From: an uncultured Clostridia bacterium
Lineage (GTDB): Bacteria > Bacillota > Clostridia > Oscillospirales > Acutalibacteraceae
DNA length: 32,090 bases
Assembly: GCA_946185345.1 (NCBI GenBank)
Contig: CAMHJC010000018.1
Coordinates: 1-32,090 of the forward strand
Direction: 5' to 3'
Positions within the stretch are counted from its first letter, which is position 1, and each line of letters starts with the position of its first letter. The translations under genes were made by a program, and so were the position numbers. Of this stretch, positions 1 to 7,922 are shown piece after piece. The notes under the pieces are model-generated. The model was not told the origin of the DNA. It searched no databases and saw nothing but the letters and a program-made list of their open reading frames with translations.

Positions 1-28
1 ACGCTCGCATACGCTCGCTTATTATTGT

Positions 29-53
29 GCTGCGCTTGCTTTTTTTCTTTTTA
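29..53. repeat. 25-bp direct repeat, copy 1
   Basis: A 25-bp stretch beginning GCTGCGCTTGC and running into a T-rich tract is identical to 23999-24023. Both copies lie just past the 3' end of a minus-strand gene (a GNAT here, the SLOG/SLATT-like protein there). The flanks (ACGCTCGC repeats here) are only loosely similar. It is probably the edge of an intergenic repeat family; no gene is visible in bases 1-82. Confidence 0.6.
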
Positions 54-82
54 TTGTCAATATTTAGTTGCCGGAGTAATAA

Positions 83-529
83 TTACAACCGTTTTTCCAT
101 CTTCACATGCTCGATGCCTGCGTCCATGAAAACGTCCGAAACCACACGGTAGCCGCATTTTTCATAGAACGGCGCGGCATGGCACTGCGCACCCATTTCC
201 ATTCTGCCGAAATTTCCGGCGCGGCAGATATCCTCGAGCTTTTCCAGCATGAATCTGCCCAGGCCGGCACTCCGGAATTCGGGCAGCACGCAGAAGCGCT
301 GAAGTTTAGCAATGCCTTCTCCTTTGTCCGTCACACGGCAGGCCGCCGCCGGAATTCCACCGGCTAGGACGTAATAATGCCGGCATTTGCCGCCCAGAAT
401 GTCATATCCGTCTATCTCAAGGCTTTCCTCAACGCCCTGTTCGTCAATAAACACCCTGCGGCGAATGGCTTTGCAGACTGCCAGTCCGGCATCATCCGTG
501 ACTTCAATCAATTCATAATCAGAATTCAT
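83..529 (-). CDS. GNAT family N-acetyltransferase (YjcF/ElaA-like)
   Basis: A 148-residue acetyl-CoA-dependent N-acyltransferase; the acceptor substrate is not predictable. The N-terminal signature RRRVFIDEQGVEESLEIDGYD (residues about 24-44) is typical of the YjcF/ElaA branch of GNATs. The acetyl-CoA motif A follows around residues 74-95 (LQRFCVLPEFRSAGLGRFML), and the fold closes with FYEKCGYRVV near residue 122. Length is normal for a single-domain GNAT. Its ATG overlaps the TGA of trmFO (ATGA), so it is probably translated by coupling as the last gene of the dprA-topA-trmFO operon. No terminator is seen downstream before the window edge. Confidence 0.85.
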   Translation of the reverse strand: MNSDYELIEVTDDAGLAVCKAIRRRVFIDEQGVEESLEIDGYDILGGKCRHYYVLAGGIPAAACRVTDKGEGIAKLQRFCVLPEFRSAGLGRFMLEKLEDICRAGNFGRMEMGAQCHAAPFYEKCGYRVVSDVFMDAGIEHVKMEKRL

Positions 530-1827
530 AACCGAAGTCCCTCCATGAATTCCAGCGAACGTGCGCTGAGTGCGGCGTACCGCTCCCGCTTGTCCCTGAT
601 TTTCGGTTCAATGGGCGGAAGTATACCGAAATTGGCTCCCATCGGCTGAAAATCCTTTGTTTCACGGTTGCAGATATGGCCCTGCAAGGCGCCCAGCATC
701 GTGAATTCCGGCAGAACAAGCCGCTCCCTGCCCTGAAGTGTGCGCACGGCATTGATGCCGCAGAGCAGGCCGGAACCGGCCGATTCCATGTAGCCTTCCA
801 CGCCGGTGATCTGGCCGGCAAAAAAGATATTCGGGTGCTCGATCATGGAATAATCCCCGTTAAGGAGCTTGGGTGAATTGAGGAAGGTGTTGCGGTGCAT
901 GACGCCGTAACGCACGAATTCTGCGTTTTTCAGCGCAGGAATCATGCCGAACACACGCTTCTGCTCACCGAATTTCAGGTTTGTCTGGAATCCGACCAGA
1001 TTGTAGAGAGTTCCCTCACGGTTTTCCTTGCGGAGCTGAAGATTGGCCCAAGGACGGTGACCGGTGTTCGGGTCACGCAGACCCACCGGCTTCATCGGGC
1101 CGAAACGGATGGCGTCCTTTCCCCTTGAAGCCAGAATTTCTATCGGCATGCAGCCTTCGTACACCTTGACGCCCTGTGTCTCGAATTCGTGCAGAGGAGC
1201 ACGCTCGGCATTGACAAGCGCTTCCTGAAAAATCTCGTACTGCTCCTTATTCATGGGACAGTTGATGTAATCGTCGTCGCCCCGGTCGTATCTCGAAGCG
1301 GCAAATGCGCAGCTCATGTCAATGCTCTCCGCCGTGACAATCGGCGCGGCGGCATCGTGAAAATTGAGGAACTGCTGGCCGCACAATTTGCCGATTGCCT
1401 TGGAAAGCGGCTCGCTGGTCAATGGCCCCGTGGCGATGATCACCACGTCGTCCGACGGAATGTCGGTCAGCTCGCCTTCCACTATCTGAATATTCGGGTG
1501 ACGGCGGATCGCCTGCGTGACCTTTGCGGCAAAAATATTCCTGTCCACCGCCAAAGCTCCGCCCGCCGGAACGCTGCATTCATCCGCCACCCGCAGCAGA
1601 AGGGAACCCAGCCTGCGCATTTCCTCCTTCATGAGTCCCGCGGCGGAATCAAGCCTTGCCGCCTTGAGTGAGTTGGAGCAGATCAGTTCGGCGAAATCCG
1701 GATTTTTGTGGGCCGGAGTGAATTTCTGCGGCTTCATCTCGCAGAGCTTTACTTGAATGCCATGCTCGGCGCACTGCCACGCGGCTTCACAGCCGGCCAG
1801 TCCTGCGCCTGCTATCGTTACGCTCAT
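526..1827 (-). CDS. trmFO: Methylenetetrahydrofolate-tRNA (uracil-5-)-methyltransferase TrmFO
   Basis: A 433-residue cytosolic flavoprotein that makes 5-methyluridine at position 54 of the tRNA T-loop, using methylenetetrahydrofolate and FADH2. The N-terminus carries the FAD-binding GAGLAGCEAAW fold. Family motifs follow: ELICSNSLK (around 47), the cysteine-containing CPMNKEQYE, EGCMPIE, and a C-terminal FFAGQITGVEGYMESAGSG block. Length matches the family. The reading frame stays open 40 codons further upstream, but that extension lies inside topA and looks like topA read out of frame. The ATG at 1825-1827 overlaps the topA stop as ATGA and gives the canonical N-terminus MSVTIAGAG. Position after topA is the standard Firmicutes order. 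Confidence 0.97.
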   Translation of the reverse strand: MSVTIAGAGLAGCEAAWQCAEHGIQVKLCEMKPQKFTPAHKNPDFAELICSNSLKAARLDSAAGLMKEEMRRLGSLLLRVADECSVPAGGALAVDRNIFAAKVTQAIRRHPNIQIVEGELTDIPSDDVVIIATGPLTSEPLSKAIGKLCGQQFLNFHDAAAPIVTAESIDMSCAFAASRYDRGDDDYINCPMNKEQYEIFQEALVNAERAPLHEFETQGVKVYEGCMPIEILASRGKDAIRFGPMKPVGLRDPNTGHRPWANLQLRKENREGTLYNLVGFQTNLKFGEQKRVFGMIPALKNAEFVRYGVMHRNTFLNSPKLLNGDYSMIEHPNIFFAGQITGVEGYMESAGSGLLCGINAVRTLQGRERLVLPEFTMLGALQGHICNRETKDFQPMGANFGILPPIEPKIRDKRERYAALSARSLEFMEGLRL

Positions 1828-3926
1828 TGTGCCTGCTCCCCGTTGTCCTCTATGTTGACGCTGTAGCCGCAGTCCTTCTCGGCACAATACAGCTTGTTGA
1901 TCTTCTTGGTCTGCTTTTTGTAAAGAATTCTGCCGCACTGAGGACATTTTTCTCTCGTCGGCTCGTCCCAGGAAACAAAGTCACACTCGGGATATTTTGA
2001 ACAGCCGTAAAATACCTTGCCCCGCTTGGATTTCTTTACCACGACTTTTGCGCCGCATTTCGGACAGTCCGCATCAATCTCCTGGACAATCTTCTTGATA
2101 TTGCGACATTCCGGGAAGCCGGGACAGGCGATGAATTTGCCGTAGCGTCCGGTCTTGATGACCATCTTTCTGCCGCATTTTTCGCAGATGATGTCGGTTT
2201 CCTCGTCGGGTATCTTCATGTCGATGCCTTCCATTGCCTTCTTCACGTCGGCGAGATTCTTTTCAAAATCGCCGTAGAATTCGCCCAGCGTTTCGATCCA
2301 TTCCTTGGAACCGTCCGCGATGTTGTCGAGATTGCGCTCCATGCCGGCGGTGAATTTCAGATTGACAAATTTGGCAAAGCGCTCCTTGAGCAGCTTGTTG
2401 ACGATCTCTCCCAGCTCGGTCGGCTTGAGGGATTTGCCTTCACGGGTGACGTATTCCCTGCCTACCACGGTGGTAATGATGGTGGCATAGGTGGAAGGTC
2501 TGCCGATACCGTTTTCTTCCAGCGCCTTGATGAGGGTGGCTTCGGTATAACGTGCGGGTGGCTGTGTGAAATGCTGCGATCCGGTAATCTCCTTGACCTT
2601 GAGCGGCATGCCTTCCTCCAGAGGAGGCAGCGCTCCGCCGGATTCGTCGTCCTCGTCCTTGCTTTCTTCGTACAGCACCGTGTAGCCGTCAAATTTGACG
2701 GTGTATCCCGATGCCTTGAAAATATATCCGCCTCCGGTAATATCCACGCTGACGGTGTTGTGAATACACTGCGCCATCAGACTGGCGGTAAATCTCGACC
2801 AGATGAGCTTGTAAAGCCTGTACTGATCGGGAGTCAGGCTGTCCTTGATGCTCTCGGGGTCGAGCGAAGGCATGGTGGGACGAATGGCCTCGTGTCCGTC
2901 CTGCGCTCCGGCCTTTGTTTTGAAATTATACGGCTTTGCGGGAAGGTATTTGTCTCCCCAGCGACTGCGGATATATTCGGTTCCCTCGCTGCGTGCGTCG
3001 TCGGAAATTCTCAGCGAGTCGGTTCTCATGTAGGTGATGATACCGACGGCGCCCATTCCGGCAATCTCGACGCCCTCGTAAAGCTCCTGGGCGACCTTCA
3101 TGGTGCGGCGGCTCTGGAAATTCAGCTTGCGGCTGGCTTCCTGCTGAAGCGTGGAGGTGATGAAGGGAGGTGCGGGCGTCTTTTTGCGGGTGCCTTTTTT
3201 GATGCTGTCCACGGCGAATTCCGCTCCGTCAAGCTCGGCGAGAATGGCGTCAGCCTGCGACTTGTCCCTGATCTGAATCTTGCCCTCTGCGTTGCCGTAA
3301 AACTGCGCCGAAAATGCCTTCCGTCCGCCTTTTGGAATGAATTTGCCCTCGATGGTCCAGTATTCCTCAGGGACAAACGCTCGGATCTCCTCTTCCCTGT
3401 CGCAGATGACACGCACGGCCACCGACTGCACACGGCCTGCCGAAAGACCCCTGCGAATCTTTTGCGAGACAAACGGGCTGAGTCTGTAACCGACGATTCT
3501 GTCGAGAAGCCGGCGGCACTGCTGGGCATTGACCAGCTTCATGTCGATGGTTCTCGGATTTTTGATGCCGTTCTGCACCGTCGTCTTGGTGATCTCATTG
3601 AATGTGACACGGTTGCACTCATTCGGATCCAGCCCCAGAATATAGGCCAGGTGCCAGGAAATGGCCTCTCCCTCACGGTCCGGGTCGGTTGCGAGATAGA
3701 CAAAGTCGCTTTTTTCGGCGGCCGATTTGATCTTGTCGACAAGTTCCTCTTTGCCCTTGATAATCTCGTATTTCGGCTTGAAGTCATGCTTGACGTCCAC
3801 TCCGAGTCTGCTCTTGGGCAGATCACGCACATGTCCCATTGAAGCGACAACGTCATATCCGGTGCCGAGGTATTTTTTGATGGTCTTGGCCTTGGCAGGA
3901 GACTCGACTATTACTAGCTTAGACAA
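1824..3926 (-). CDS. topA: DNA topoisomerase I (type IA)
   Basis: A 700-residue enzyme that relaxes negative supercoils by single-strand passage. The Toprim domain is at residues 1-115 with VIVESPAKAKTI and the metal-binding DPDREGE at about 81-87. The catalytic tyrosine is Y299 in GIITYMRTDS. The C-terminus has three four-cysteine zinc ribbons (from about residue 572: CEKCGRK...CPGFPEC, CPKCGAK...CSKYPEC, CPQCGR...CAEKDC). The start is TTG at 3924-3926: the nearby ATG at 3933-3935 is out of frame and stops at once, and MSKLVIVESPAK is the family N-terminus. An AAAGG about 12 nt upstream is the only ribosome-binding candidate. It lies 64 bp after dprA and overlaps trmFO. Confidence 0.98.
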   Translation of the reverse strand: MSKLVIVESPAKAKTIKKYLGTGYDVVASMGHVRDLPKSRLGVDVKHDFKPKYEIIKGKEELVDKIKSAAEKSDFVYLATDPDREGEAISWHLAYILGLDPNECNRVTFNEITKTTVQNGIKNPRTIDMKLVNAQQCRRLLDRIVGYRLSPFVSQKIRRGLSAGRVQSVAVRVICDREEEIRAFVPEEYWTIEGKFIPKGGRKAFSAQFYGNAEGKIQIRDKSQADAILAELDGAEFAVDSIKKGTRKKTPAPPFITSTLQQEASRKLNFQSRRTMKVAQELYEGVEIAGMGAVGIITYMRTDSLRISDDARSEGTEYIRSRWGDKYLPAKPYNFKTKAGAQDGHEAIRPTMPSLDPESIKDSLTPDQYRLYKLIWSRFTASLMAQCIHNTVSVDITGGGYIFKASGYTVKFDGYTVLYEESKDEDDESGGALPPLEEGMPLKVKEITGSQHFTQPPARYTEATLIKALEENGIGRPSTYATIITTVVGREYVTREGKSLKPTELGEIVNKLLKERFAKFVNLKFTAGMERNLDNIADGSKEWIETLGEFYGDFEKNLADVKKAMEGIDMKIPDEETDIICEKCGRKMVIKTGRYGKFIACPGFPECRNIKKIVQEIDADCPKCGAKVVVKKSKRGKVFYGCSKYPECDFVSWDEPTREKCPQCGRILYKKQTKKINKLYCAEKDCGYSVNIEDNGEQAQ

Positions 3927-3990
3927 ATATTATCATGCCTTTCATTAATATATCTTGTGATTCTTATCGGAATTTTATCTCTGATGACGA

Positions 3991-5256
3991 TCAGGGTTTG
4001 GAATACTTATTGCCGGGCAGCGATTTGACGGCGCCGTAAAGCTCCAGCTCGGTAATGCATCTGGCAAGCTCTGAGGAATTCATTTGCAGCATACCGAGAA
4101 AGTCATCAAAATGCTTCGGCGTGGCGTCGAGCGCTCTCCAGAGTTTCTGAGCGCTCCGGGACATTCCTATCGGAGGCTCCGTCTCCTGATCGGCCGGCAG
4201 GAAGCGTGGTTCGGGCGGAGGATTCTCCTGCCGGTCAGCACGCCTCGGGGATGCTTTCTTCCCGACGTCGGCATGACCGCCCCGGGAAAAGACTTCCGCT
4301 TTGTCACCCGGTACATTCTTCTCCTTCTTCCGCCTGTCGGCCCGGGAGGAGGAAAGCTTTTCCGGGGAGGCGATGTCCGGAAAATCATTTGTATATTCGG
4401 ACAGAATATCATACGCGCTTTCAACCGGTTTGGCTCCGTCGCATATCAGGCGGTTGGTGCCTCTTGAATTGACACTGTTGATATTGCCCGGAACGGAAAA
4501 AATATCCTTGCCCTGATTGAGGGCGTAATTGGCCGTGATAAGCGAACCGCTTTTGGGGCCGGCTTCTATCACAACCACGCCCAGTGAAAGTGCGGAAATG
4601 ATACGGTTCCTGACCGGAAAATGATAACTCAACGGCGGAGAACCGGGAGGATACTCCGAAATCACCGCACCGCTGGTGGAAATGACTTTGCGCAGGCTCT
4701 CGTTTTCCATGTTGTAGCGCTCGTTAATGCCGCATCCCAGGACGGCAACGGTTTTGCCTCCCGCCAGCAGCGTTCCCTTATGGGCGGCGGTATCGATTCC
4801 CCTGGCACAGCCGCTGATAACGATCACTCCGTTTTCGGCAAGCTCCCTGGATATATTCAAAGCGGCGGCATATCCCTGCCGGCTGGCATTGCGGGTGCCG
4901 ACCATGGAAATGCACAATTCCCTGTCGATATCGGGCAGCACGCCATTGATATACAATGCCGCGGGATAATTCCAGATATTGCGCAGCCTGTCCGGATAAC
5001 CGTCACTGTCCGGTGTCAGTATGCTGTAGCCCAGTCGATCGCATGCTTCCGTTATTTCTATTGCGGTATCGAGCGGCGTATTCATCAGCATGGACACTTC
5101 TTTGGGAATAATCTGGCCGCTCAATCGCAGCTCCGTCTCGTCGGCTTCATACACAGCCTTGCAGGATCCGAAGTAATCGACCAGCAGCGGAACTCTCCGG
5201 CTGCCTTCGCCCAGAGCCTGCTGAAGCCATACACCGTAAACTTCATCTCCGTTCAT
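3991..5256 (-). CDS. dprA: DNA-processing protein DprA (Smf)
   Basis: A 421-residue protein that loads RecA on incoming single-stranded DNA during natural transformation; it is also widely kept in non-competent bacteria. An N-terminal SAM/HhH-like region (about 1-70) precedes the Rossmann-like DprA core: MVGTRNASRQGY, VISGCARGIDTAAHKG, TVAVLGCGI, FPVRNRIISALS and GSLITANYALNQGKDIFSVPG. A charged linker (about 300-355) leads to a C-terminal winged helix around 360-421. It is the first gene of a likely dprA-topA-trmFO-GNAT operon. A TATAAT sits at 5286-5291 on this strand, but I see no matching -35. Confidence 0.96.
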   Translation of the reverse strand: MNGDEVYGVWLQQALGEGSRRVPLLVDYFGSCKAVYEADETELRLSGQIIPKEVSMLMNTPLDTAIEITEACDRLGYSILTPDSDGYPDRLRNIWNYPAALYINGVLPDIDRELCISMVGTRNASRQGYAAALNISRELAENGVIVISGCARGIDTAAHKGTLLAGGKTVAVLGCGINERYNMENESLRKVISTSGAVISEYPPGSPPLSYHFPVRNRIISALSLGVVVIEAGPKSGSLITANYALNQGKDIFSVPGNINSVNSRGTNRLICDGAKPVESAYDILSEYTNDFPDIASPEKLSSSRADRRKKEKNVPGDKAEVFSRGGHADVGKKASPRRADRQENPPPEPRFLPADQETEPPIGMSRSAQKLWRALDATPKHFDDFLGMLQMNSSELARCITELELYGAVKSLPGNKYSKP

Positions 5257-5394
5257 GCATTATTACACCCCTCTTTTTTTCGGCTATTATATTCCAGAAT
5301 ACAATTAATATATAGTATATAGCTTTATTCGGCCAAATTTATAAATATTTTATTAACAAACCGAAAGATATTATTTCACATCATCATAAAATCA

Positions 5395-5440
5395 TCAAAA
5401 AACAAAAAACAGAAGCGTATTTTCATGCGGTACGCTTCTG
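5395..5440 (-). terminator. Rho-independent terminator after the SpoU methyltransferase gene
   Basis: A perfect 10-bp stem (5410-5419 with 5431-5440, CAGAAGCGTA on the plus strand) and an 11-nt loop, followed on the minus strand by a T-rich tract (5395-5409). It closes the transcript of the methyltransferase gene 27 bp upstream and separates it from dprA. Confidence 0.9.
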
Positions 5441-5466
5441 TCAATATGTGAATTTCAGCGGCGGAT

Positions 5467-6270
5467 TCATCTGCCGGTGTAGCCTCTCATCATTTCCCAC
5501 ATGAGAATAGCGGCTGCCGTGGCGGCATTCAGCGACTCGGCTCTGCCGTTCATCGGAATGGTCACCTTTTCGGGACACGCTTCAATCAATGCATCGGAAA
5601 GTCCGTTTCCCTCGTTGCCGATGCACATGACGGCACCCCTGAAAAAACGGATGCCCGTAATGTCTGAGGCGCCCTCACGGGGAACCGCCGCCATCGGGCG
5701 CATATTCCGCCGAGCGGCCGCCGCCATTTCGGCCGGCGCATCCTTCGATAAAAAAATCGGTATGCGGAACATCGCCCCCATTCCGGCCCGCAGCGCTTTT
5801 GGCGAAAAGCATGAGGCGCATCCTTCGGTCAGGATGATGCCGTCCAGTCCCAGCGCTTCGGCGGTGCGGAATATCGCACCCACATTGGCAGGATCCTGCA
5901 GATTTTCCAGAAGCACATATTCGCCTGTCGTTGTAAGCCTGTTCAGGTCGCTTTCCACCTGCGGAGCCTTTGCGACAATGAATACGCCCTGTGTGGTTTC
6001 GGTGTCGCTGATTTTTCTGGCTATCTCATCGGATATTTCGTAGACTTCCTGCGCTTTTTCGATCAGTCCCTCAAGATAATCCGAGTATTTCTCCAAAGCC
6101 GCCGGAGTGCAGAAAAGCTCCTCCACCGAGACGCCGCTTTCGGCCGCATCGCCGCAGAGTCTTGCGCCTTCGCAGATAATAAGCCCGGATTTGCGGCGTT
6201 CCCTTGAGCTGGTCATCAGACGCATGGCGCGCCGGACGGCGGAATTGTCCTTTGATGTTATTTTAATCAT
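5467..6270 (-). CDS. TrmH/SpoU family RNA 2'-O-methyltransferase
   Basis: A 267-residue SAM-dependent ribose methyltransferase of the SPOUT superfamily, likely acting on rRNA or tRNA (YsgA/RlmB-like). An N-terminal substrate-binding region (about 1-95) precedes the trefoil-knot domain. SPOUT motifs are visible: LENLQDPANVGAIFRTAEALG (motif 1, about 121-141), VMCIGNEGNGLSD (motif 2, about 213-225) and IPMNGRAESLNAATAAAILMWE (motif 3). The frame is open to a TTG at 6291, but MIKITSKDN at 6270 is the family-like N-terminus, with GGGAGAGG upstream. It follows rplT beyond a strong terminator, an arrangement common in Firmicutes. Confidence 0.93.
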   Translation of the reverse strand: MIKITSKDNSAVRRAMRLMTSSRERRKSGLIICEGARLCGDAAESGVSVEELFCTPAALEKYSDYLEGLIEKAQEVYEISDEIARKISDTETTQGVFIVAKAPQVESDLNRLTTTGEYVLLENLQDPANVGAIFRTAEALGLDGIILTEGCASCFSPKALRAGMGAMFRIPIFLSKDAPAEMAAAARRNMRPMAAVPREGASDITGIRFFRGAVMCIGNEGNGLSDALIEACPEKVTIPMNGRAESLNAATAAAILMWEMMRGYTGR

Positions 6271-6292
6271 GGCAGCCTGCCTCTCCCGCAAA

Positions 6293-6336
6293 GATAAAAA
6301 GCCGCGCCCGATTATTTTTCAATATCGGTGCGCAGC
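6293..6336 (-). terminator. Terminator after rplT
   Basis: Arms 6301-6312 and 6324-6336 pair over 12 bp with one bulged A and one G-U pair. The minus strand then runs into TTTTT (6296-6300). It ends the infC-rpmI-rplT transcript just before the methyltransferase gene, which may depend on read-through because I see no separate promoter. Confidence 0.85.
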
Positions 6337-6362
6337 ATAAACTAAAGGATTGATTGATGCAA

Positions 6363-6719
6363 TTACTTGCGTGCGTCCTTGGCTGTCTCTACCAGAGAAG
6401 TAAATGCCTTGGGATCAGCGATAGCGATCTCGGAGAGCATCTTTCTGTTGAGTGTCACGCCGGCCTTCTTGAGACCGTCCATAAACTGAGAGTAGTTGAT
6501 GCCGTTGAACTTGCAGGCAGCCGAAATTCTGGTGATCCAGAGACGGCGGAAATCACGCTTCTTGGCTCTGCGGCCGATGTAGGCGTAGTTGCCGGACTTC
6601 ATGACGGCTTCCTTGGCCATCTTGAAGTGCTTGCTTCTTGCGCCCCAGTATCCCTTAGCGAGCTTTAATGTCTTTTTTCTTCTCTTGCGAGTGGCAAGAG
6701 CACCCTTTACACGTGCCAT
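6363..6719 (-). CDS. rplT: 50S ribosomal protein L20
   Basis: A 118-residue basic protein that binds 23S rRNA and is needed early in large-subunit assembly. The sequence is a full-length family match from [16 protein letters not shown] through [21 protein letters not shown] and [17 protein letters not shown]. The ribosome binding site is GGAGG ahead of the ATG at 6717-6719. In Firmicutes L20 is the autogenous repressor of its own operon through a leader RNA before infC, and such a leader is visible here. Confidence 0.99.
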   Translation of the reverse strand: MARVKGALATRKRRKKTLKLAKGYWGARSKHFKMAKEAVMKSGNYAYIGRRAKKRDFRRLWITRISAACKFNGINYSQFMDGLKKAGVTLNRKMLSEIAIADPKAFTSLVETAKDARK

Positions 6720-6773
6720 CTATATGTTACCTCCAATAATAGTCTGAATTAAAAGCTTCCTAATCAGCAAGGA

Positions 6774-6977
6774 TTATTTGTAAGGAAGAAGTCTCTTTAC
6801 CTGAGCTACATTGGTCTTGTCGGTAACTGCCATCTTTCTCAGGTTTCTCTTGCGCTTGGTGGATTTCTTGGAGCTGTTGAGTTTATGTCTCCTGTTTGTC
6901 TTGCCGTGCAGAACCTTGCCGTTCTTCGTTATTTTAAAACGCTTTTTTGCACCGCTGTGTGTCTTGATCTTGGGCAT
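6774..6977 (-). CDS. rpmI: 50S ribosomal protein L35
   Basis: A 67-residue, very basic ribosomal protein (usual length 64-67). It begins MPKIKTHSGAKKRFKITKNGKV and ends NVAQVKRLLPYK, as the family does. A GGAGG site lies just upstream of the ATG at 6975-6977. It sits between infC (26-bp gap) and rplT (54-bp gap) in the conserved operon. Confidence 0.99.
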   Translation of the reverse strand: MPKIKTHSGAKKRFKITKNGKVLHGKTNRRHKLNSSKKSTKRKRNLRKMAVTDKTNVAQVKRLLPYK

Positions 6978-7003
6978 TTGAAATATCCTCCTTAATTGAA
7001 TTT

Positions 7004-7525
7004 TTACTTGTTGGGCTTAGCCGCAAGGAACATCATCATGCTGCGTCCTTCAAGCTTTGCGGGCTTTTCCACGACCGCTACGTCAGCCAGAGCCTCGGCA
7101 AATTTCTTCATGATCACCAGACCGTGCTCGGGATGTCCCAGCTCACGACCCTTGAATCGGATAGTTGCCTTGACCTTGTCGCCGCCCTGAACAAACTTTG
7201 CTGCCTGCTTGACCTTGGTTTCAAAGTCATGGGTATCAATGCCCAGCGAAAGGCGAACCTCTTTGATATCAAACGTGCGCTGATTCTTTTTGGCTTCCTT
7301 TTCACGCTTTTGCTGCTCAAAACGGTATTTGCCGTAGTCCATGATTTTGCAGACGGGAGGAACTGCCTGCGGAGCAATCTTGACCAGATCGAGATTGGCC
7401 TCCGTCGCCTTGTCCAGAGCCTCCGACGCGCTCATGATACCGAGCTGACCGCCGTCAGGGCCTATGACTCGCACTTCCTTATCACGAATATCCTCGTTGA
7501 TCTGCACCTGTTGTTCTTTGCTTAT
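7004..7525 (-). CDS. infC: Translation initiation factor IF-3
   Basis: IF-3 binds the 30S subunit, checks the start codon and initiator tRNA and prevents subunit joining. The two-domain protein is clear: the N-domain (INEDIRDKEVRVIGPDGGQLG, then MDYGKYRFEQQKREKEAKKNQ linker) and the C-domain (KEVRLSLGIDTHDFETKVKQAAKF, VKATIRFKGRE). The frame is open to a GTG at 7573, but that would run through the attenuator stem. The best start is ATA at 7523-7525: GGGGGTG (7533-7539) lies 7 nt upstream and the resulting 173 residues fit the family. TTG at 7531 is almost touching that site, so it is less likely. A rare AUA-class start is the known autoregulatory device of infC. Confidence 0.95.
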   Translation of the reverse strand: MSKEQQVQINEDIRDKEVRVIGPDGGQLGIMSASEALDKATEANLDLVKIAPQAVPPVCKIMDYGKYRFEQQKREKEAKKNQRTFDIKEVRLSLGIDTHDFETKVKQAAKFVQGGDKVKATIRFKGRELGHPEHGLVIMKKFAEALADVAVVEKPAKLEGRSMMMFLAAKPNK

Positions 7526-7563
7526 GACCAAGCACCCCCAAATAAAATGATATTTTTGTACAC

Positions 7564-7716
7564 AAAAAAGCACGGAGCAGGCAAATTACCGACCTCCGTG
7601 CAATACATTTCATAAACACAGCGCAAAAAGCGCATGATTACCAAAAATATTGACCGTCCGCCTATCTGTCAGTACGGAGGTGAGGGAGGCAATACGCCGC
7701 CGACTTCTTTATTGTC
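7564..7716 (-). promoter_or_regulatory. L20-type leader with attenuator upstream of infC
   Basis: Between the promoter and infC the minus strand can form a terminator: GCACGGA (7595-7601) pairs with TCCGTGC (7570-7576), followed by TTTTTT (7564-7569). A competing pairing exists: CCTCCGT earlier in the leader (7674-7680) is complementary to ACGGAGG in the terminator's 5' arm (7593-7599), as expected for an antiterminator. Position, gene order and mutually exclusive helices match the L20 leader of Firmicutes, in which excess L20 favours termination. The covariance-model match was not tested. Confidence 0.8.
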
Positions 7717-7722
7717 TGAATA

Positions 7723-7751
7723 AGTATAGCATACCCCGAAGGGTTTGTCAA
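7723..7751 (-). promoter_or_regulatory. Sigma-A promoter of infC-rpmI-rplT
   Basis: TTGACA (7746-7751), 17-bp spacer, TATACT (7723-7728) on the minus strand. Transcription would begin near 7716, giving a leader of about 190 nt before infC. Confidence 0.88.
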
Positions 7752-7787
7752 GTGTTTTTTTATCTTTCTGAAAACGTCTTATCGACG

Positions 7788-7922
7788 GGACAAAAATACT
7801 GAAAACCGAAAATTGAAGATTGAAAAAATGAATCACGCCGGACGGCCTGCGTCCCTGAAAAATAATTTTCAGCAGCCTTGCGAACGCAAAGCGCTCTTCA
7901 GTTTTCAGTCTTAAATCTTCAG
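7788..7922. repeat. Repeat-like intergenic stretch
   Basis: Low-complexity CTGAAAAC/TGAAGATT-type words face each other at both edges (7788-7830 and 7898-7922) around a GC-rich core. The core contains a hairpin with 7-bp arms CTGAAAA/TTTTCAG (7855-7872). It fills the gap between the nitroreductase stop and the infC promoter. No protein is supported. It could be a degenerate miniature element or a poorly formed terminator region. Confidence 0.35.

Noticed and set aside
1828-1947. 40-codon N-terminal extension of trmFO
   Set aside because: It is topA sequence read in another frame; the ATG at 1827 gives the family N-terminus.
2571-3842. Long plus-strand open frame of 423 codons
   Set aside because: It is antisense to topA, whose motifs and zinc ribbons are unmistakable; the frame has no ribosome binding site and no protein-like motif.
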